Shown piece after piece: positions 8,146 to 17,276 of a stretch of DNA of 64,000 bases (position 1 is the stretch's first letter; every line of letters starts with the position of its first letter). Origin of the DNA: JAPLDA01 sp043783155 (GTDB lineage Bacteria; Bacteroidota; Bacteroidia; AKYH767-A; 2013-40CM-41-45); NCBI GenBank assembly GCA_043783155.1, contig JAYVZS010000054.1, positions 87,828 to 151,827 on the forward strand, in the 5' to 3' direction. The notes beneath the pieces are model-generated. The model saw nothing but the letters and a program-made list of their open reading frames with translations. It was not told the DNA's origin and ran no database searches. The position numbers were made by a program, and so were the translations under genes.

Positions 8146-10086
8146 TCACTTTATCAAAGCAGCTTTTTCAAGAAATGACTTCGCCTTTACGCTATCGCCC
8201 GTTAATTGGTAACTGAGACCGATAAATTTATAGTTCTCACTGTCCGTTGAATCAAGTTCAAGACACTTGCTGAAATTTTCAATGGCTTTTGCATATTGAT
8301 GCAGGTAAACATAACAACGTCCTATATTTTTATACACGGCAGTATCTTGCGGACTCAGGTCAATTGCTTTTTGAAAAACAGGAATAGCTTGCGAATAATT
8401 TTCCAAACCCAATAACGCACATCCTTTGTTATTGAAAACGTCCGCTTCAGTTTGGTTAGATTTTGTATACAAGTCAAGTTGAGTAATTGATTTTTCAAAC
8501 TCTCCGTTTTTTAAATAGAGAAAGCCCAAACTTTTATGTGCATCCTGGTAGGAGGGGAGAATTGTTAATGCAGTTTCCAGTTCATGAATGGATTGAAGCA
8601 AAATTTCTTTTTTTGCTTCGCTGTTTTTCTCCAGGTAATATGCATCGTGCAGCAAAGCGACTCCGAGATTGTAATGCATCCTCGCACTGTTCTCCACAAT
8701 TTTTACATCGTGACTATATAAAGAGAGGTTGCTTTTCCAGTCCTGACTTCGCGCAAAAGTTCGGATAGAATAAACTCCTGTCAGTAAAAAAGCTATAAGT
8801 AAAACGGATGAATTCAGAGAATAGAATTGTTTTATCCCGTTGTATTCCTGGTTGATGTTTTTCGTTTTTGAGTATTTTAGAAGCAAGAAAGAGATGGCTA
8901 TGCAAAAGCCCAGCGACGGCATGTACATAAATCTTTCGGCCATCGTAGATCCGATTAAAAGAAATAAATTGGAAACAGGCGAAAGCGTAATCAAATAGAA
9001 CAGGATGGCAAACGATAAGATATTTTTTTTTCTGAGAGTGAGAATAGCATAAAATCCAAGCGCGCTGTAAATGAACAGGGCGAAAATAGCAGCAGGACTG
9101 CTGAATGTCTGGATCGCTATTTGTGAAAAAGAATAGTCGGATGACAAAGGGTGAGGTACAATTAAAAGAAGAAGGTATTTTAATAAAATATAAAATGCTG
9201 TTGCCACCCGGCTGAAATAATTTTCTGCACCCACCATCGTGTTATCGAGTAATGGAACCTGGTAGACCACAGGAATCGATTCGAGAATTTTGTAACGAAT
9301 GAATAAATAGATAGCCGCTGCCCCGGCTAACACCAATGTTATACCTCCGATTTTTTTATAGTTAGTGTCTTTGAAAAAGAAGAGTAGCAGGGGAATGACG
9401 ACAAGGAATGTTATTCCGGTTTCTTTGGATGTGAGCGAAAAGAACAAAAATAATCCTGCCAATACGAGATAGAGGATCGAGTTTTTTGAATAATATTTTA
9501 AGACAAACAAGGATGAAACAATGCCGAAAAGAAAACATAGGATTTCATCGCGGCTTTTAATGTTATCGACAACTTCGGTGTGAATGGGATGAGCTGCGTA
9601 TAGAAGTGCGCAGACAAAAGCGAAAATTAATTTTTGATTTTTAAATAGGTTATAAAGTAAAATAAACAGGAGGGAACAGGTAATCGCATACAGCAATACA
9701 TTCATGAAATGGCTGACGTGCGGATTGCCGGGAAAGAAATTCCATTCGATGGCAAACATGATGAGGGAAGCTGGCCTGTACTGCGGCACTCGTATATTTC
9801 CGGAATATCCAAACCAGTAGTCTGATTTGAGCAGGTCAGCGATTCCTGAGAATCCCCTGTTGACTATTTTATTTTGGGCAACAGAGGCAGTATCATCAAG
9901 TGTATAGTCAAAGGAAATACTTTGAAAATAGAGAGCGAAAGCAAACAGGCCAATTACGATCGCCAGTGTGATCTTTAGTTTTCCGGGAGCAATTGCAACG
10001 CTTGAAATATTTACTTTTCCAACATGTTTCAATTGCAGGTCTCCCTTCGCAAATGGTTTTTGTTGTTTCTTTTTCTGTTCTGACAT
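8146..10086 (-). CDS. TMTC-like multi-spanning membrane protein with C-terminal TPR repeats
   Basis: This 646-residue protein starts with a short cytoplasmic segment (many Lys/Gln). It then has roughly ten membrane helices (about 38-440) and a C-terminal tetratricopeptide domain (about 470-646) with repeats such as AHKSLGFLYLKNGEFEKSI and VYKNIGRCYVYLHQYAKAI. The luminal-loop motifs YRPASLIMFAIEWNFF and HPIHTEVVDNIKSRDEIL match the DUF1736/TMTC family. Its eukaryotic members are O-mannosyltransferases that use lipid-linked mannose. Bacterial members are usually annotated only as TPR proteins, so glycosyl transfer onto exported proteins is an inference. The gene is monocistronic by spacing. 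Confidence 0.85.
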   Translation of the reverse strand: MSEQKKKQQKPFAKGDLQLKHVGKVNISSVAIAPGKLKITLAIVIGLFAFALYFQSISFDYTLDDTASVAQNKIVNRGFSGIADLLKSDYWFGYSGNIRVPQYRPASLIMFAIEWNFFPGNPHVSHFMNVLLYAITCSLLFILLYNLFKNQKLIFAFVCALLYAAHPIHTEVVDNIKSRDEILCFLFGIVSSLFVLKYYSKNSILYLVLAGLFLFFSLTSKETGITFLVVIPLLLFFFKDTNYKKIGGITLVLAGAAAIYLFIRYKILESIPVVYQVPLLDNTMVGAENYFSRVATAFYILLKYLLLLIVPHPLSSDYSFSQIAIQTFSSPAAIFALFIYSALGFYAILTLRKKNILSFAILFYLITLSPVSNLFLLIGSTMAERFMYMPSLGFCIAISFLLLKYSKTKNINQEYNGIKQFYSLNSSVLLIAFLLTGVYSIRTFARSQDWKSNLSLYSHDVKIVENSARMHYNLGVALLHDAYYLEKNSEAKKEILLQSIHELETALTILPSYQDAHKSLGFLYLKNGEFEKSITQLDLYTKSNQTEADVFNNKGCALLGLENYSQAIPVFQKAIDLSPQDTAVYKNIGRCYVYLHQYAKAIENFSKCLELDSTDSENYKFIGLSYQLTGDSVKAKSFLEKAALIK

Positions 10087-10320
10087 ATTTTGATACGAAC
10101 CGATACTCCCATCAATTTGACGACTAAGTAATATAAAAGAATGAGACCATATTCAGGAATGGAGCAGATTTATTTAACAGCTTTGCTCATCTAGTTTTCC
10201 AGGGTGAAAAAAAACATGCTGTTAAAAACGTTGGTTTGAGGGTGGCTTGTAGCGGTTTTTAAGAGTATGTTTTTTGTGGGTGGGCTTTTGTTTTCTTCCG
10301 TCTTTATGATGAAGAAATTC

Positions 10321-10893
10321 TTATCCGGCAAAAAATATTCTCACAACTGTCCAATACAATGCAATGCAACCGATGACGCTTGATAGCGGAAATACAATTC
10401 TTTCTTTATACCAAATTTTTTTGCTAAACCATTTACTTATTAAAAAGTATGCTAAAAGAATGATGGTAATTTGTCCGAACTCAACACCAAAGTTGAAGGA
10501 AAGCAATGCGCTTAAAAAATGAGTGGACGGTATTCCAATTTCTTTTAGAGCAGAAGCAAAGCCCATTCCGTGTATTAAGCCGAAAAGAAAAATGATTACT
10601 AAACGATACGTGTTTATTTTATCGTGAACAATGTTTTCAATGGAAGTAAATAGAATAGATACTGCAATGAGAGGTTCTATTATTTGTGATGACGGTATGA
10701 AGTATTCCGCTGCGGTTAGCCCTAACGATAAGCTGTGTGCAACTGTGAATACAGAACATTGAATGATTACTGATTTTACATCAGAGTTAAGAAAAAAAAT
10801 ACTTAAAATAAAAAGAATGTGGTCAAATCCCAATGGTATTACGTGCGTAAATCCTAATTGCAGATATTGCTTTATGATTTCAAATAAGCTCAT
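10321..10893 (-). CDS. HupE/UreJ-type membrane protein (possible metal permease)
   Basis: This 190-residue protein has about six membrane helices and the signature GFTHVIPLGFDHILFILSIFF (residues 14-34), whose His and Asp-His pair resembles the nickel-binding motif of HupE/UreJ permeases. A second conserved region, FGLIHGMGFASALKEIG, and the ending FNFGVEFGQITIILLAYF are typical of the HupE/UreJ_2 subfamily. Characterised relatives take up nickel or cobalt for hydrogenase or urease, but no such enzyme is in this window. The gene closes a run of eight minus-strand genes rich in multicopper oxidases, 10 bp after the DUF1566 gene. I infer metal transport in that system; the metal is unknown. Confidence 0.8.
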   Translation of the reverse strand: MSLFEIIKQYLQLGFTHVIPLGFDHILFILSIFFLNSDVKSVIIQCSVFTVAHSLSLGLTAAEYFIPSSQIIEPLIAVSILFTSIENIVHDKINTYRLVIIFLFGLIHGMGFASALKEIGIPSTHFLSALLSFNFGVEFGQITIILLAYFLISKWFSKKIWYKERIVFPLSSVIGCIALYWTVVRIFFAG

Positions 10894-10903
10894 TGAAAAA
10901 TAT

Positions 10904-12085
10904 TTACTCTTTTAAAAGTTTGATTACAGAATTTGTTTTGTCAAATACTTTTAAAAAGTAAATTCCATTCGTGAGAAAGAAAAAGTTTTGTTGTTCAATA
11001 TTTGTTCCGGAATAAATTATTTGTCCGACACAATTTGTGAGTTCAAATATTTCATCGCCATCTTTATTTTTTAAACTAATGGTTGAAGCAAATGGATTCG
11101 GATAAATTATCGTACCCGATATTTTAATTTCGCTTACTCCGGTAGTAGTTAGATTTCCACTTACACAAATTAAATTGTGTTTGAGTGTTTTAAAATCATA
11201 CGTTGTAATTCCAAATTGTGTATCCAAATACCATGCTTTGGTTGTTTGATTCGGTAAGGTTGTAGATGACCAGTATTTGTTTGCGCTCATTACACCAAAG
11301 AAATTTGTGTTCAATGATGGACTGATCATCGTCTCATCAGTGATGGATTGCAACTCTTTAATGTTGGGCAAACGCCAGTTTCGTATGCCTGTTAGTGAAA
11401 GTGTATCAGCGTATGTGAGCGATTGTTCCCATGTCAGTGTATCTGCATAAGGAATTTGCTGCCAAATTAAATTCGTGAGATTATCTGTAATTGTTCCGTC
11501 ACCATTGTTTGTAAAATGATTTGGAATTACCGATGGAGTTGTAATGTCTCTCACCACTCTTACATGAAATCTTTTTATTCCGCCTGCACTAATGGTTTCT
11601 GTTTTAGGATGATTGCCGATCCCTCCTCCCGCATTTGTAACCCAAACTTTGTTGCTGTCGTTTGCCTGTCGGTCGCTTGTCCACCAATATTCGGCAAGTG
11701 TTGCTGTAAATACTGAAACATCTAAAGCAGGATTGCTGTGTTGATGATTGAGAATACTAAATGATTCGTGTGCGTTAGGCAATCGCCAATCTGTGTAACC
11801 TCCAAGCGTAAGTGTATCACAATATAAGATTGCATTTTCAATTGTCATTTCTCCTCCGTCAGTTTGTTGCCACATCAATCCAGTGATGGTGTCGGTTACT
11901 GTTCCGTTTCCATTCAGCATAAAAAATGGAGCATTGATTGTATAGTCATTGTCTTCTCCAAATGTTGTTGTGTAACTTGTTGTTTCACCTGTGTCGGGTA
12001 ATCGCAACATTGTTTTGTTGGTGTTTTGTGCAAAGGTTATTATGGCAATCAGGCAAAAGTGAGCAACGAGAAGTATTATTTTCAT
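10904..12085 (-). CDS. Exported DUF1566 (Lcl C-terminal-type) protein with T9SS sorting tail
   Basis: This 393-residue protein has a signal peptide (residues 1-19, ending ITFAQ) and two copies of the DUF1566 module at about 58-175 and 190-312. Each copy shows NGDGT(V/I)TD...LMWQQ or LIWQQ followed by WRLPN. A T9SS type A tail follows, with YPNPF, LTNCVGQIIYSG and NGIYFLKVF. DUF1566 is found in lectin-like and adhesive surface proteins; its exact role is unknown. The start codon abuts the stop of the upstream gene, indicating co-translation. The tail is close in sequence to that of the arylsulfotransferase-like protein at 15618-17270, as if the sorting domain were shared within the operon. Confidence 0.88.
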   Translation of the reverse strand: MKIILLVAHFCLIAIITFAQNTNKTMLRLPDTGETTSYTTTFGEDNDYTINAPFFMLNGNGTVTDTITGLMWQQTDGGEMTIENAILYCDTLTLGGYTDWRLPNAHESFSILNHQHSNPALDVSVFTATLAEYWWTSDRQANDSNKVWVTNAGGGIGNHPKTETISAGGIKRFHVRVVRDITTPSVIPNHFTNNGDGTITDNLTNLIWQQIPYADTLTWEQSLTYADTLSLTGIRNWRLPNIKELQSITDETMISPSLNTNFFGVMSANKYWSSTTLPNQTTKAWYLDTQFGITTYDFKTLKHNLICVSGNLTTTGVSEIKISGTIIYPNPFASTISLKNKDGDEIFELTNCVGQIIYSGTNIEQQNFFFLTNGIYFLKVFDKTNSVIKLLKE

Positions 12086-13318
12086 TTATTGAATAATTAA
12101 TTTTTGATTAAATTGATAATCGCCTACCGTGATTTTAACGACATAAACTCCGCAAGGAATATTATCCAGGAAGACTTTTCCTGAATAGTTAGCGGTCTCA
12201 AAAATTTTCTCTCCGGAAGAATTAAAAATGCTGATATTTATTATTTGGTTATTTTTAATTGTGCTGTCAAAAGTAATTTGAAATTCTTTTTTTGCAGGGT
12301 TGGGGAAAATGTGAATTGCTTTATTCATGTTTCCATTTTGCATTATACCAGTGATGGAAGAAACAGTATGCCGCACAATAACTTCATTATCTAAAATAAG
12401 ATTGGTGCTCCAAATAAATTGCGCATCATCGGAAGGGTCGTCAAAAATGTTTGTGAAATTGGTGTAGGCAGGTTTGTTGTTTACGCCAACAGTTGCGTTA
12501 GAATAAATTGTTGCAGTTGGAAATATTGAATCATTAAAAGATGCGTCCATCCAATTTGATGGTCTGCTCCAATGCAAACCGTAATAACTTGTTCCATTGT
12601 TTGAATCTTGTGTGCTGCAATTATTTGAAAGACGCTGTGAACCATTTTCAGCCGGACAAGTTAAATCAATGATTGGGGACGTATAAAAAGTTTGCGCTTT
12701 CCAATCACTTCCTGTTGTTGCGATAATATTGTTTAACGAATCTTTAAAAACCGCCACCATTCCTCCATCTCCCATGTGATATAGAAAACCATTATTGTTT
12801 TCGCAACCAACTCCCAAGTGTTCTTCCCAATCAACTAACAGCATTGCAATCGTAAAAGGTCTGTTAACCCTGAAGCGGATAATGTTTGAATTGAATTGCG
12901 TGTAAGGAACATTGTCTTTGCCGACAGCAATTCCATTGATGTACATTTCAAAATAATTGTCGGCAAAAATGAAAGCGGTAATTAATTCCCCGTTTGCGTC
13001 AATGTTAATAATATCAGAACCATTTAATGCAGCCAATGCTAAAGCAGATGTTGCATACGTTGCGCCCGTGCAAGGATTGTAAAGGTTGGATGCAAACGGA
13101 AAAGAGGTGTTTGTAAAATTAACGACAGCAGGCACCGTCCAAACGGTAGCATCAGTAGCGGTAATAGAACCGATGTCGGTGATTCTTCCATTGGTGCACG
13201 AATAAAGATTAGCAGATGTAGTTATTGCTAATCCTTGAGTGACGGAAGCAGTTCCCATATATTGAGCGTTCGCAAAAAAAGGGAAGTAGAATAAGAATAA
13301 ATAAATTGATTGTTTCAT
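12086..13318 (-). CDS. Exported protein of unknown function with T9SS sorting tail
   Basis: This 410-residue protein has a signal peptide (cleavage near residue 19, FFANAQ). The body of about 300 residues is rich in Asn, Thr and aromatic residues with beta-strand character, and the C-terminal sorting domain contains IFPNPAKKEFQITF and GVYVVKITVGDYQFNQKLIIQ. The body includes DNYFEMYINGIAVGKD and several Cys (VGCENNNG, LTCPAENG, SNNCSTQDS) that could form disulfides. The fold may be a galactose-binding-like beta sandwich, but I do not recognise a family. It abuts the DUF1566 gene and follows the YHYH gene by 31 bp, so it belongs to the same exported-protein operon. Confidence 0.8.
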   Translation of the reverse strand: MKQSIYLFLFYFPFFANAQYMGTASVTQGLAITTSANLYSCTNGRITDIGSITATDATVWTVPAVVNFTNTSFPFASNLYNPCTGATYATSALALAALNGSDIINIDANGELITAFIFADNYFEMYINGIAVGKDNVPYTQFNSNIIRFRVNRPFTIAMLLVDWEEHLGVGCENNNGFLYHMGDGGMVAVFKDSLNNIIATTGSDWKAQTFYTSPIIDLTCPAENGSQRLSNNCSTQDSNNGTSYYGLHWSRPSNWMDASFNDSIFPTATIYSNATVGVNNKPAYTNFTNIFDDPSDDAQFIWSTNLILDNEVIVRHTVSSITGIMQNGNMNKAIHIFPNPAKKEFQITFDSTIKNNQIINISIFNSSGEKIFETANYSGKVFLDNIPCGVYVVKITVGDYQFNQKLIIQ

Positions 13319-13349
13319 TAATTTTTACTTAATTGTTTTTATTTATTCG

Positions 13350-14969
13350 TTATTGAACAACTAACTTTTTAGTCAATTGATTTTTTGGAAACTGAATTTT
13401 CACAACATAAACGCCCTTTGCTAAATTTTTAATTGCAGTGGTTTGCTGATAATGTTGCGTCTTATAAATCAATTCACCTTTCAAATTATAAATAGAAATT
13501 TCCTGAACATCTTTTTCCTGAACAGCATTACTTAATCGCAAAGAAAAACTTTCATGAGTTGGATTCGGATAAATCATCACATCATTATTTGCAGCAACAA
13601 TTTCATTTACCGATGTTGGAACAACACAGGGAACAAAACCATTGTAAGTGGAAGTAGTAGTACCCGTTTGAGTGTAAAAATTAAAAACATATTGACCGCC
13701 AGTTGTCCAATTGTAAACCATTGAATCAGTGTTGCCGCTTAATGTATATGTCAACGTGTAACCGTTGTTAGTTGCATTGGGTTGGCAATTTGTAATCACT
13801 GCACCGGGCAATGGATTTTGTCCCGGACGAATAGGATTTGCATGTGGCTGCGGAATAATTTGATGCGTTGTGTCTTCAGTTACAACTCCAACCATGTAGC
13901 CAATCATGTAAGGTGCGGCAGCCACTCCGTGATAATGATAAACTCCGTTTGTGCCGAAGTGCCCGTTGTTTGTATCAAGCGGAGCCATTGCAGAACCATC
14001 CGGTTCTAAATTTCCATACACTGCAAAACCATCTAATGCATAAGCGATGGGCAAAGTTGGTGAAGTGAAATTATACAAACTCATGGGTGCGATGTGATAA
14101 TGATAATCATCTGCACGTCCGCAATGTCCGCCCCAATTATCTAATTGCCCTGTGAGAAATGCATCAGCACCTGTATTTGTATAAGGATTAAAAATAGCAA
14201 TACCATTTACTGCAACTGCAATTGCACCTCTTGTAAAATGCGCAGGACTTACGGGAACAGGCGTCGCTGCAAGAACCGGACTTAATGGAATGCTCCAGGC
14301 ATTGTTGCCGACATAACATTGCGGAATGGGAACTTGCTGTTGCCAGTTTGTAATACCGGTCATCATTGGATGAGTAGCAGGTATGCCGTTTGATTCTACA
14401 TAAAAATAATTAGCATCCCAGTGGGTATAAACATTGGGTTTGAATGGTGTGAAAGCTGAATCAACAAAAAGAGGATCTGTTATGCTTTGCATGGATTGAA
14501 AAACTTTAGTTGTGAAACTGAACAGTGTCATAACTACACCAACTGATAAAATAGGAATTAAATATTTTAGTTTCGCTCTGTCTGCAACTTTATAAAAATA
14601 GAAGCCAAGTACGATGAGAATTAGTACCACAATTAAAATTTTTAAATAAATTGGAGATTGCCTTTCAACTTGCTTTGAATTTTGAACAAACGGTTTGTAA
14701 TTTAATTCTTTTACCCATTCCGCTTTTTTTAGTGCAAACGCCTGGTCTTCTTTAGAAAAATAGGCCATTGGATAATTTACAATTTTATTATTCGCATCTT
14801 CTATAAAAATATTTTCATTTTTATACATGTAAAAAGAACCGTCAACAGATTTGTTTTCCCTTTCAACAATCCAATGCCTTAAAATTACTTTATCATAATT
14901 AATGGTATGTGCAGAAAGGAAGTTGCTCAAGAGAAAAAGGAGTATGACTAAAATGTTTTTGATTTTCAT
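13350..14969 (-). CDS. YHYH-domain protein with internal membrane helices and T9SS tail
   Basis: This 539-residue protein starts with a signal peptide (1-20) and a small domain (about 21-95: LRHWIVERENKSVDGSF, then VNYPMAYFSKEDQ). Two hydrophobic helices follow at about 108-127 and 135-152. A YHYH domain at about 175-385 has the eponymous tetrads at 289-292 (DDYHYHIAP) and 344-347 (NGVYHYHGVA) plus GGHCGRADD. A T9SS tail at about 460-539 contains IYPNPTHESFSLRL. YHYH proteins occur near multicopper oxidases and have proposed but unproven metal-related roles. The odd feature is two membrane helices upstream of a T9SS signal, since T9SS substrates normally pass the periplasm as soluble proteins. 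The gene lies 16 bp downstream of the thioredoxin-like gene. Confidence 0.87.
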   Translation of the reverse strand: MKIKNILVILLFLLSNFLSAHTINYDKVILRHWIVERENKSVDGSFYMYKNENIFIEDANNKIVNYPMAYFSKEDQAFALKKAEWVKELNYKPFVQNSKQVERQSPIYLKILIVVLILIVLGFYFYKVADRAKLKYLIPILSVGVVMTLFSFTTKVFQSMQSITDPLFVDSAFTPFKPNVYTHWDANYFYVESNGIPATHPMMTGITNWQQQVPIPQCYVGNNAWSIPLSPVLAATPVPVSPAHFTRGAIAVAVNGIAIFNPYTNTGADAFLTGQLDNWGGHCGRADDYHYHIAPMSLYNFTSPTLPIAYALDGFAVYGNLEPDGSAMAPLDTNNGHFGTNGVYHYHGVAAAPYMIGYMVGVVTEDTTHQIIPQPHANPIRPGQNPLPGAVITNCQPNATNNGYTLTYTLSGNTDSMVYNWTTGGQYVFNFYTQTGTTTSTYNGFVPCVVPTSVNEIVAANNDVMIYPNPTHESFSLRLSNAVQEKDVQEISIYNLKGELIYKTQHYQQTTAIKNLAKGVYVVKIQFPKNQLTKKLVVQ

Positions 14970-14985
14970 TTTTTATTAGGTTTTG

Positions 14986-15621
14986 TTATTTTCTAAAGTG
15001 TATCTGGCAGCCCAACGATTTTGATTCTTTTATTTCAACTTCTTTTCCTTTCAGCAAAGCGTCAACAGCATTGGCGACATATTGATTTTTCACTTTCTCC
15101 GGCTCGGCACCATTGTCATCAATGGCTCCGTTGTATTTAATTATGTATTCTCCTTTTTCTTTCCACACGACAAAGGCATGTGGGGTTTTTTGCGCCCCGA
15201 AATTTTTTGCCGCTGTTTGTGAGCCATCAAATAAATAAGGGAAGTTAAATTTCTCCTGCTTTGCTTTCGCAATCATTTTAGAGTAAGTATCCTCTTCATA
15301 CGCAACTGTATCTGTTGAGCTGATTGCAATTAAAGGCACGCCTGATGATTTGTACTTCGTGTTCAACTTGCTCATTCTATCCGGATACAATTTTGCAAAC
15401 GGGCAGTGATTACAAGTGAAAACAATAATGAATCCTTTTGCATTTTTATAATCAGACAATGAAATGGTTTTTCCGTCAATATTTTTTAATCTGAAATCAT
15501 TAATGGAGTTACCAATAATTGATTTTGTTTCATAACGGAAACTTTGGAATATAAAAATAACTAAGATTAGCGCAGCTGTAGTTGCGAATACAGAACAAGT
15601 TTTGATTATTTTATTTTTCAT
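14986..15621 (-). CDS. Membrane-anchored thioredoxin-like protein (CNHCP motif)
   Basis: The 211-residue protein has an N-terminal membrane anchor or uncleaved signal (about 10-28) followed by a redoxin/thioredoxin fold. DFRLKNIDGKTISLSDYKNAKGFIIVF precedes the redox motif TCNHCPFAKLY, a CxxC-type site, and KTPHAFVVW supplies the cis-proline. A further Cys lies near the C terminus (SLGCQIHF). Proteins of this kind act in the periplasm in thiol redox or cytochrome/copper-protein maturation. Its ATG overlaps the stop of the upstream arylsulfotransferase-like gene in an ATGA, indicating translational coupling. It is the only operon member besides the HupE-like protein without a T9SS tail, so it should stay at the inner membrane. 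Confidence 0.88.
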   Translation of the reverse strand: MKNKIIKTCSVFATTAALILVIFIFQSFRYETKSIIGNSINDFRLKNIDGKTISLSDYKNAKGFIIVFTCNHCPFAKLYPDRMSKLNTKYKSSGVPLIAISSTDTVAYEEDTYSKMIAKAKQEKFNFPYLFDGSQTAAKNFGAQKTPHAFVVWKEKGEYIIKYNGAIDDNGAEPEKVKNQYVANAVDALLKGKEVEIKESKSLGCQIHFRK

Positions 15622-17270
15622 TCTTTAATAATTTTTTCAGTGACAGTGATTTTGTTTTTAGTGGTTGTGATCTGTAAAAAATAGATTCCATTTGATAAGT
15701 ATGAAAAATCTTGTGTTTCGATTTGCTGACCACTATAAATAATTTGCCCTAAGCAATTCTTTAATTCAAATAGTTTATCCTCATTTTTTGATTGGAAATT
15801 AATATGTGTTTTAAAAGGATTAGGATAGGCTTGCGAAATTATATCAGAAACATTATTAGGTTCATTCAATCCTGTTACCATTGTACAATTGTATGGCAAT
15901 GGATTCAATTCAATTGGATTTCCTGGTGTCAATGTTTGTCCGATGAAACCATTGTAATGGGTAGGATAAAAAACACATCTGAATGTTTCATTCGCGTGAG
16001 TCGTGGTGCCTTGAGAAATAGGACCTGTGCTATCAACGGGATTTTTATAATCCCATACTATATTACTTAAAGAATCTATTTCAAAGAAATGTCCTTTTGT
16101 AGCTTCGCAAATTAAAGTGTTCCCGTTTATGAGCCTTTGAGCACCACCCATTACAGGTGTGTAGAAACTTGTCGGCACAGCAGCCATATAAGTCCAATCT
16201 GTAATAATAGGACCATATGGCTGACCGGCAGCTAAAGTGTAATCACCAAAGGCATCAACGGGTTGCGAAATAATATCAACGGAAGCAGCATTGCCACCCG
16301 GTCTGTTAACACCATTGTTAAAAATCATAATTTTATTTTCACCCGGATATGTTTGAGGAATCCATGTAGGATTATGTTGTTGAAATAATTTCCGGTCTGC
16401 AACAGTACCTCTGTTATATGCCTGCGGATTTCCCCACCGGTATAAAAAGTCACCTCCTATATTATGATTTCCTCCGCTGTGGGTAGCTGCTTGCGCAGTA
16501 GTAGTGCTATGGTCAATTATATATATTTCACTTAAATTATGAGAACTAAATAGTACCTGGTCAAGAGTTGGATTGTAGGTAACCGAATTCAAATGTATCC
16601 AGTCAACCTGTGTGGCGGTGTTAGTACCATTAAAATTAATATTAAGAAGTTCAGGATGGTCTGTAACCACACCGTAATTTGTTTTTGTTGAATCATAATC
16701 CTGAACAAGATGGTCAAAAAGATTCCACTGCCACACAATGTTTCCACCTGTAGCGCCTACCGGTTGTATCTCTTCTAATTTTGCACTCCACAAAGAATTA
16801 CCAACAATTGTTGGATTTCTACCAGCTGCTATTGCTTGTGCAGCAGTGTAACTTGTCCATATTGCTACAATAATATTTCCATTTGGCAACGGACAAATGT
16901 CATGGTTTTGAATTTCAGTAGCGGTTGAAATAGTATAAGACCATGTTAGATTATTATTCCAGTCATATTTTTCAATCATTCCACCTGCAGAACCCTGACC
17001 GTTGAAGGCTGCATTCTGAATCTTTTCACTTCGTAATAAACTTCCATCAGGAAGTAAATAAACTGACATGCCGGGATTGTGGGGACTTGCCCACTGATGA
17101 ATTTTTTTGCCACATTTATCAATAAGATAAGTGGTATCCGAGCGAATAGGAGCAAACAAAACATAGCCATCTAACGAACCTGCGTTTTGTGTAAACAATC
17201 CTACTGTTTGCTGTGCTTTTGCAGATAATACAACTACAAATAATAGATATGCAATTATTATTTTTTTCAT
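15618..17270 (-). CDS. Arylsulfotransferase-like (ASST) beta-propeller with T9SS tail
   Basis: This 550-residue protein has a signal peptide (1-19, SAKAQ) and a beta-propeller of the arylsulfotransferase family. Evidence includes DGYVLFAPIRSDTTYLIDKCG, IQNHDICPLPNGNIIVA, DWIHLNSVTYNPTLDQVLFSSHNLSEIYII, GGAQRLINGNTLICEATKGHFFEID and TTHANETFRCVFYP. A T9SS tail (AYPNPFKTHINF to KIIKE) ends the protein. Characterised ASST enzymes transfer sulfate between phenols in the periplasm using an active-site histidine. Several His are present (NHD, WIHLNSV, SSHNL), but whether the catalytic one is among them I cannot confirm. The protein may be a binding propeller rather than an enzyme. It is 6 bp from the multicopper oxidase gene upstream. 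Confidence 0.82.
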   Translation of the reverse strand: MKKIIIAYLLFVVVLSAKAQQTVGLFTQNAGSLDGYVLFAPIRSDTTYLIDKCGKKIHQWASPHNPGMSVYLLPDGSLLRSEKIQNAAFNGQGSAGGMIEKYDWNNNLTWSYTISTATEIQNHDICPLPNGNIIVAIWTSYTAAQAIAAGRNPTIVGNSLWSAKLEEIQPVGATGGNIVWQWNLFDHLVQDYDSTKTNYGVVTDHPELLNINFNGTNTATQVDWIHLNSVTYNPTLDQVLFSSHNLSEIYIIDHSTTTAQAATHSGGNHNIGGDFLYRWGNPQAYNRGTVADRKLFQQHNPTWIPQTYPGENKIMIFNNGVNRPGGNAASVDIISQPVDAFGDYTLAAGQPYGPIITDWTYMAAVPTSFYTPVMGGAQRLINGNTLICEATKGHFFEIDSLSNIVWDYKNPVDSTGPISQGTTTHANETFRCVFYPTHYNGFIGQTLTPGNPIELNPLPYNCTMVTGLNEPNNVSDIISQAYPNPFKTHINFQSKNEDKLFELKNCLGQIIYSGQQIETQDFSYLSNGIYFLQITTTKNKITVTEKIIKE

Positions 17271-17276
17271 TTTTAT

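Noticed and set aside
10321..10893. HupE-like gene as part of a hydrogenase or urease locus
   Set aside because: No hydrogenase, urease or their accessory genes occur in the window; the context is copper oxidases instead.
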